64,000 nucleotides of DNA from Duganella aquatilis (GTDB taxonomy: Bacteria; Pseudomonadota; Gammaproteobacteria; Burkholderiales; Burkholderiaceae_D), in the NCBI RefSeq assembly GCF_009674565.1, contig NZ_WKJL01000013.1, positions 62,001-126,000 on the forward strand, given 5' to 3'. Position numbers and translations under genes: made by a program. Below are positions 60,841 to 64,000 of this stretch, piece by piece (position 1 is the first letter of the stretch; every line of letters starts with the position of its first letter). The notes beneath the pieces are model-generated. The model saw only the letters and a program-made list of their open reading frames with translations. It ran no database searches and had not been told where the DNA came from.

Positions 60841-62028
60841 TTATCGTTCCTCCTTGGCAGGGGTTTCGTTGGCCCAGATCAGCGCGCGTTGCGTGATGAC
60901 CGGACCGATCACTTCGAGCAGCAAGGTCATGGCCGTCAACGCGGCCAGTTCGTCGACCAGCACGATCCCCATGTATTTAGTCTGTTCCAGCAGCAGCGTG
61001 ACGAACACCGACATCGGCGACAGCGCGATCCCGGTCAGCAGGCCCTTGCGCCACGAAATGCCGCCCACGTGCGCGAACGCCGCCACGCTGAAGGTCTTGA
61101 CCACGAAACGCGCCAGCAGCAGCACGGCGGCCAGGCCGGCGCCATCGACCACGCGCTCCCATTCCAGCGTCGACACGGCAAACACGAACAACAGCACGGT
61201 CAGCAGCTCGCCGATGCCGCCGAAGTTACGCTCGGTGCGGCTGAACGCCACGCGCTTGTGGCGCGCCGCCAGGCCGAAGGTCAGCGTTGCCAGCACCGGC
61301 GATACGTCGAACGCGCGCGATGCGGCCACCAGCAGGATCACGCCCAGCGCGAACGCCATGGTGCCGTCCTGCGCCAGCGCGCCGAGGCGGCGCAGCAGCG
61401 CCGGCACGATGAAGCCCATCACCACGCCCATCGCGGCCGACACCAGCAGCTCGATGCCGCTGTGCGATACCGCCTGCGTCAGGCTGCCGGAGGTCTGGAA
61501 CACCCAGAAGCCCACCACCACCTTGAACACGAACAGCGCCACCACGCTGTTGATCGCCACCAGGTGCAGCACGCGCTCGGTGACCTGGCCGGAACTGTCT
61601 TCCTCGTTAATCACGCGCAGCACGCCGGCCGGCGAGGTGGACATGGCCAGTGAAGCCAGCAACAACGAGGTGAGCGGCGGCATGCCGGTGAGATGCGAGA
61701 TCAGGTAGACCACGCCGAAGGTCGCCGCCGATTCCACCAGGCCGCTGACCGCAATCCAGGGATTAATCCGCAGCCAGTGCAGATTGATGCGATAACCAAA
61801 TTCAAACAGGATCAGACCGAAGGCCATATTGGCCAGGATGGTCACATTGCTTGAAGCGCCGCTGCTGAGCGCATCAGGGAATGCCTGTGCCAGTAAAAAT
61901 CCAACCAAACCGTAAACACTGATGCGCGGCAGGCGCGTCCAGCGATGCGCGAATTCTCCCGAGAGCCAAGCCACGGCAATCGCCAATGGCCAGCCCAGAT
62001 CGGCCAAAATGACCTGAATATCCGGCAT
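60841..62028 (-). CDS. Cation/proton antiporter (CPA2, KefB-like membrane domain)
   Basis: The 395-residue protein has 11-12 hydrophobic helices typical of the Na+/H+ or K+/H+ exchanger fold (ISVYGLVGFLLAQAFPDALS, FGLILFEFGYRINL, LLLASLAMSTSPAGVLRVIN). There is no C-terminal RCK/TrkA-N domain, so gating differs from true KefB/C. AAGGAGAAG precedes ATG 62028; the frame upstream is shadow. It is the first gene of a two-gene operon with the YbdK-type ligase. Confidence 0.86.
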   Translation of the reverse strand: MPDIQVILADLGWPLAIAVAWLSGEFAHRWTRLPRISVYGLVGFLLAQAFPDALSSGASSNVTILANMAFGLILFEFGYRINLHWLRINPWIAVSGLVESAATFGVVYLISHLTGMPPLTSLLLASLAMSTSPAGVLRVINEEDSSGQVTERVLHLVAINSVVALFVFKVVVGFWVFQTSGSLTQAVSHSGIELLVSAAMGVVMGFIVPALLRRLGALAQDGTMAFALGVILLVAASRAFDVSPVLATLTFGLAARHKRVAFSRTERNFGGIGELLTVLLFVFAVSTLEWERVVDGAGLAAVLLLARFVVKTFSVAAFAHVGGISWRKGLLTGIALSPMSVFVTLLLEQTKYMGIVLVDELAALTAMTLLLEVIGPVITQRALIWANETPAKEER

Positions 62029-62114
62029 GTACTTCTCCTTTTTAACAATACTTGTACAATTCTGCGCTAAGACCGCCGCTTTCACTGTGCGCTGGGAAAC
62101 ATAAGGAAACAAAT

Positions 62115-62957
62115 ATGCTTGAAATTGTCAGTGAACACGCCTGCTTCGGCGGCGTTCAACGCTTTTACCGTCACGATGCACGCGAAATCGGCTTACCGAT
62201 GCGTTTTTCGGTCTTCATTCCGCCGCAGGCTGCGCACGGACCGGTGCCGGCCCTGTTCTATCTCGCCGGTCTGACCTGCACCGAAGAGACCTTCATGATC
62301 AAGGCTGGCGCGCAACGTGTCGCCGCCGAGCTGGGCCTGATTCTGATCACGCCCGACACCAGTCCGCGCGGCGCCAATGTGGAAGGCGAAAGCGAGAGCT
62401 GGGATTTCGGCGTAGGCGCCGGCTTTTATCTCGATGCCACGGAAGCGAAGTGGTCCAAGCACTATCGCATGTACAGCTATATTCACGAGCTGCGTGAACT
62501 GGTTGAGAAAGAGTTGCCCGTCGATGCACAGCGCATCGGCATCTTCGGCCACTCGATGGGTGGCCATGGCGCGTTGACCATGGCACTGAAACGGCCGGAT
62601 GTATTCAGCTCGGTGTCCGCCTTTGCGCCGATTGCCGCGCCTTCGCAATGCCCATGGGGCAAGAAGGCCTTCACCGGCTATCTCGGAGCGGACACGACCG
62701 CATGGGCGCAGTATGACGCCACCGCGCTGATGACGCAAGCCCATGCGCCCTTCCCGGCCGGCATCCTGATCGATCAGGGCCTGGGCGACAAGTTCCTGGC
62801 GGAGCAGCTGTATCCGGAAGCGTTCGAGGCCGCATGCGTGACCGCAGCGCAGCCGCTGACCTTGCGTCGGCATGCTGGCTACGATCACGGCTACTACTTC
62901 ATCTCGACGTTCGTGGAAGACCATCTGCGCTTCCACGCGAGGAATCTCGCAGCTTGA
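62115..62957 (+). CDS. fghA: S-formylglutathione hydrolase
   Basis: The 280-residue alpha/beta hydrolase converts S-formylglutathione to formate and glutathione in formaldehyde detoxification. The nucleophile elbow GHSMGGHGALT (Ser147), oxyanion segment YLAGLTCTEETFMIKAGAQR and the C-terminal catalytic His (HAGYDHGYYFI) are present. AAGGAAA precedes ATG 62115. The partner glutathione-dependent formaldehyde dehydrogenase is not in the window. Confidence 0.95.
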   Translation: MLEIVSEHACFGGVQRFYRHDAREIGLPMRFSVFIPPQAAHGPVPALFYLAGLTCTEETFMIKAGAQRVAAELGLILITPDTSPRGANVEGESESWDFGVGAGFYLDATEAKWSKHYRMYSYIHELRELVEKELPVDAQRIGIFGHSMGGHGALTMALKRPDVFSSVSAFAPIAAPSQCPWGKKAFTGYLGADTTAWAQYDATALMTQAHAPFPAGILIDQGLGDKFLAEQLYPEAFEAACVTAAQPLTLRRHAGYDHGYYFISTFVEDHLRFHARNLAA

Positions 62958-62959
62958 CG

Positions 62960-63541
62960 CTATAGCTTGATCTCCGTGCCCAGTTTCTGCAGGAACTGGG
63001 CGATCCACGCGGGATGCGCCGGCCACGCTGGCGCAGTAACGAAGATGCCGTCGGTGACCGCCTGGTCGACGGGAATGTCGGCATAGGTGGCGCCGGCCAG
63101 TTTCACTTCCGGCGCGCAGGCGGGATAGGCGGAGATGCGTTTGCCTTGTATCACTTCGGCGGCGGCCAGCAGTTGCGCGCCGTGGCACACGGCGGCGATC
63201 GGCTTGCTGGCGGCGGCGAACTGCTGCACCAGTTCGATCACGCGCGGATTCAGGCGCAGGTATTCCGGCGCACGGCCGCCGGCGATCATCAGGCCGTCGT
63301 AGTTGGCGACCTCGGCTTCGGCGAAGGACGCGTTCAGCTTGAACAGGTGGCCGGGTTTTTCGGTGTAGGTCTGGTCGCCTTCGAAATCGTGAATGGCGGT
63401 CTTGATGGTGTCGCCGGCTTGCTTGTCCGGGCACACGGCGTGCACCGTGTGGCCGACGGCCTGGAGTGCCTGGAATGGCACCATGGTCTCGTAGTCTTCC
63501 GCAAAATCACCGGTCAAAAACAGTATCTTCTTGGCTGCCAC
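62960..63541 (-). CDS. DJ-1/PfpI-family protein
   Basis: The 193-residue protein has the class-I glutamine amidotransferase-like fold of DJ-1/Pfp[14 protein letters not shown] near the start and the nucleophile Cys in [14 protein letters not shown], with a nearby Glu. It may be a glyoxalase, deglycase or stress chaperone; which cannot be told. GTG 63541 with AGGAAAGGA just upstream is the best start, because the open frame further upstream (to 63646) is not family-like. It converges on fghA with a 2 bp gap. Confidence 0.85.
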   Translation of the reverse strand: MAAKKILFLTGDFAEDYETMVPFQALQAVGHTVHAVCPDKQAGDTIKTAIHDFEGDQTYTEKPGHLFKLNASFAEAEVANYDGLMIAGGRAPEYLRLNPRVIELVQQFAAASKPIAAVCHGAQLLAAAEVIQGKRISAYPACAPEVKLAGATYADIPVDQAVTDGIFVTAPAWPAHPAWIAQFLQKLGTEIKL

Positions 63542-63616
63542 GGTAGTTCCTTTCCTGAAAGTGAATCGAACAAGGATCGCAACGCCATCGATACTACCGC
63601 GTTTACTTTCACCGCA

Positions 63617-64000
63617 CATTTGCAGTTCATCAAAAAGGTGAGGCATGGAGTGCCGGTGACTGGGTGTTGATCCACATCGAAGTGCAAGCCCAGCGCGACA
63701 GCTCGTTGGCGCGGCGCGTACTCGACTATAACTACCGTATTTTCAAGGAATATGAAATGCCGGTGGCCAGCCTCGTCGTGCTGGCCGACGCCGATCCAGG
63801 CTGGCGTTCTCACGCTTTCCACAATCGGTTGCTGGGCACGGTGATGGGCATTTCCTTCGCCACCGCCAAGCTGCTGGACTATGCCGCAAAAAGTGATGCG
63901 TTAATGAATTCGCACAATCCGTTTGCCTGGATCACGCTGGCTCATTTACGCACGCAACAAAGCCGCCACGACCCGGATCAGCTCTACGCAGCGAAGTGGA
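63617..64000 (+). pseudogene. 5'-degraded Rpn-family (PD-(D/E)XK) nuclease-like gene, runs off the right edge
   Basis: From about 63658 one frame reads [20 protein letters not shown], then [12 protein letters not shown] and NPFAWITLAHLRTQQ, the pattern of Rpn/YhgA-like recombination-promoting nucleases; EVQ belongs to the PD-(D/E)XK core. The usual ~75 N-terminal residues are missing. Just before it, [11 protein letters not shown] in a different frame looks like the expected preceding segment, implying a one-base frameshift near 63660. Upstream is the promoter side of the DJ-1 gene. I therefore call a remnant; a downstream start is less likely. The 3' end lies beyond the window. Confidence 0.55.

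Noticed and set aside
59548..61653. 701-residue plus-strand open frame opposite the YbdK-type ligase and antiporter
   Set aside because: It has low-complexity shadow composition and no ribosome site or domain.

Overview
The window is about 64 kb of GC-rich, densely packed bacterial chromosome. Gene content and protein style point to a betaproteobacterium of the Burkholderiales, most like Oxalobacteraceae (Massilia/Duganella-type). That placement is an inference from the proteins, since no rRNA or marker gene is present. I see no phage, insertion sequence, CRISPR array, tRNA or rRNA gene. Almost all DNA is coding, and many neighbours overlap by 4 bp or abut. Layout: (1) 1-5156: the tail of a hydrophilic protein, an XRE-cupin regulator with a GNAT acetyltransferase, a large acetoacetate-decarboxylase-like/FAD-oxidoreductase fusion, and an HD phosphohydrolase. 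(2) 5242-18237: signalling and chaperones. This holds an orphan NarL-type regulator with an altered acidic pocket, an HscC-type Hsp70 with a J-like/TPR membrane partner, a secreted metallo-beta-lactamase-fold hydrolase, a sensor-less histidine kinase with its NarL-type regulator, a YcaC-like hydrolase, a beta-propeller sensor kinase, and a receiver-PAS protein. (3) The receiver-PAS gene is flanked by two related non-coding modules (17031-17233 and 18273-18475). In both, DnaA-box-like 9-mers, a TTGACA and an identical 16-mer sit at exactly the same spacing (constant offset 1242 bp). This is the most unusual structure in the window. (4) 18493-22441: a small protein, a two-gene chromate transporter, a secreted amidohydrolase and a YceI protein. 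(5) 22661-34376: a sulfur-scavenging region. ssuEADCB (sulfonate uptake and desulfonation) is transcribed divergently from an SfnB/DszC-like flavoprotein, a metNIQ-like importer and a DszA/NtaA-like monooxygenase. A serine acetyltransferase follows after a lipoprotein and a PAP2 protein. (6) 34526-36549: a Bcr/CflA pump, a small protein and NsrR. (7) 36546-46414: a GntR regulator divergent from a TRAP transporter and a complete malonate decarboxylase set, mdcACDEGBH. (8) 46415-57769: thioredoxin 2, a phasin, an ABC exporter pair, an OFA-family antiporter, two solute-binding-like proteins, an orphan mini flagellar-rod-like protein, an acyl-CoA ligase, a DUF4105 protein and a LysR regulator. (9) 57825-64000: two small low-complexity stress-type proteins, a gamma-glutamyl hydrolase-type amidotransferase facing a YbdK-type ligase and a cation/proton antiporter, S-formylglutathione hydrolase, a DJ-1/PfpI protein, and a 5'-degraded Rpn-like nuclease running off the end. 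How the genes work together: SsuABC imports sulfonates, SsuE supplies FMNH2 and SsuD releases sulfite; the neighbouring flavin monooxygenases probably extend the range of organosulfur compounds, and serine acetyltransferase makes the carbon acceptor for reduced sulfur. The TRAP system probably imports malonate for the Mdc complex, which decarboxylates it to acetate. MdcB and MdcG build and attach the prosthetic group and MdcH primes the carrier protein.
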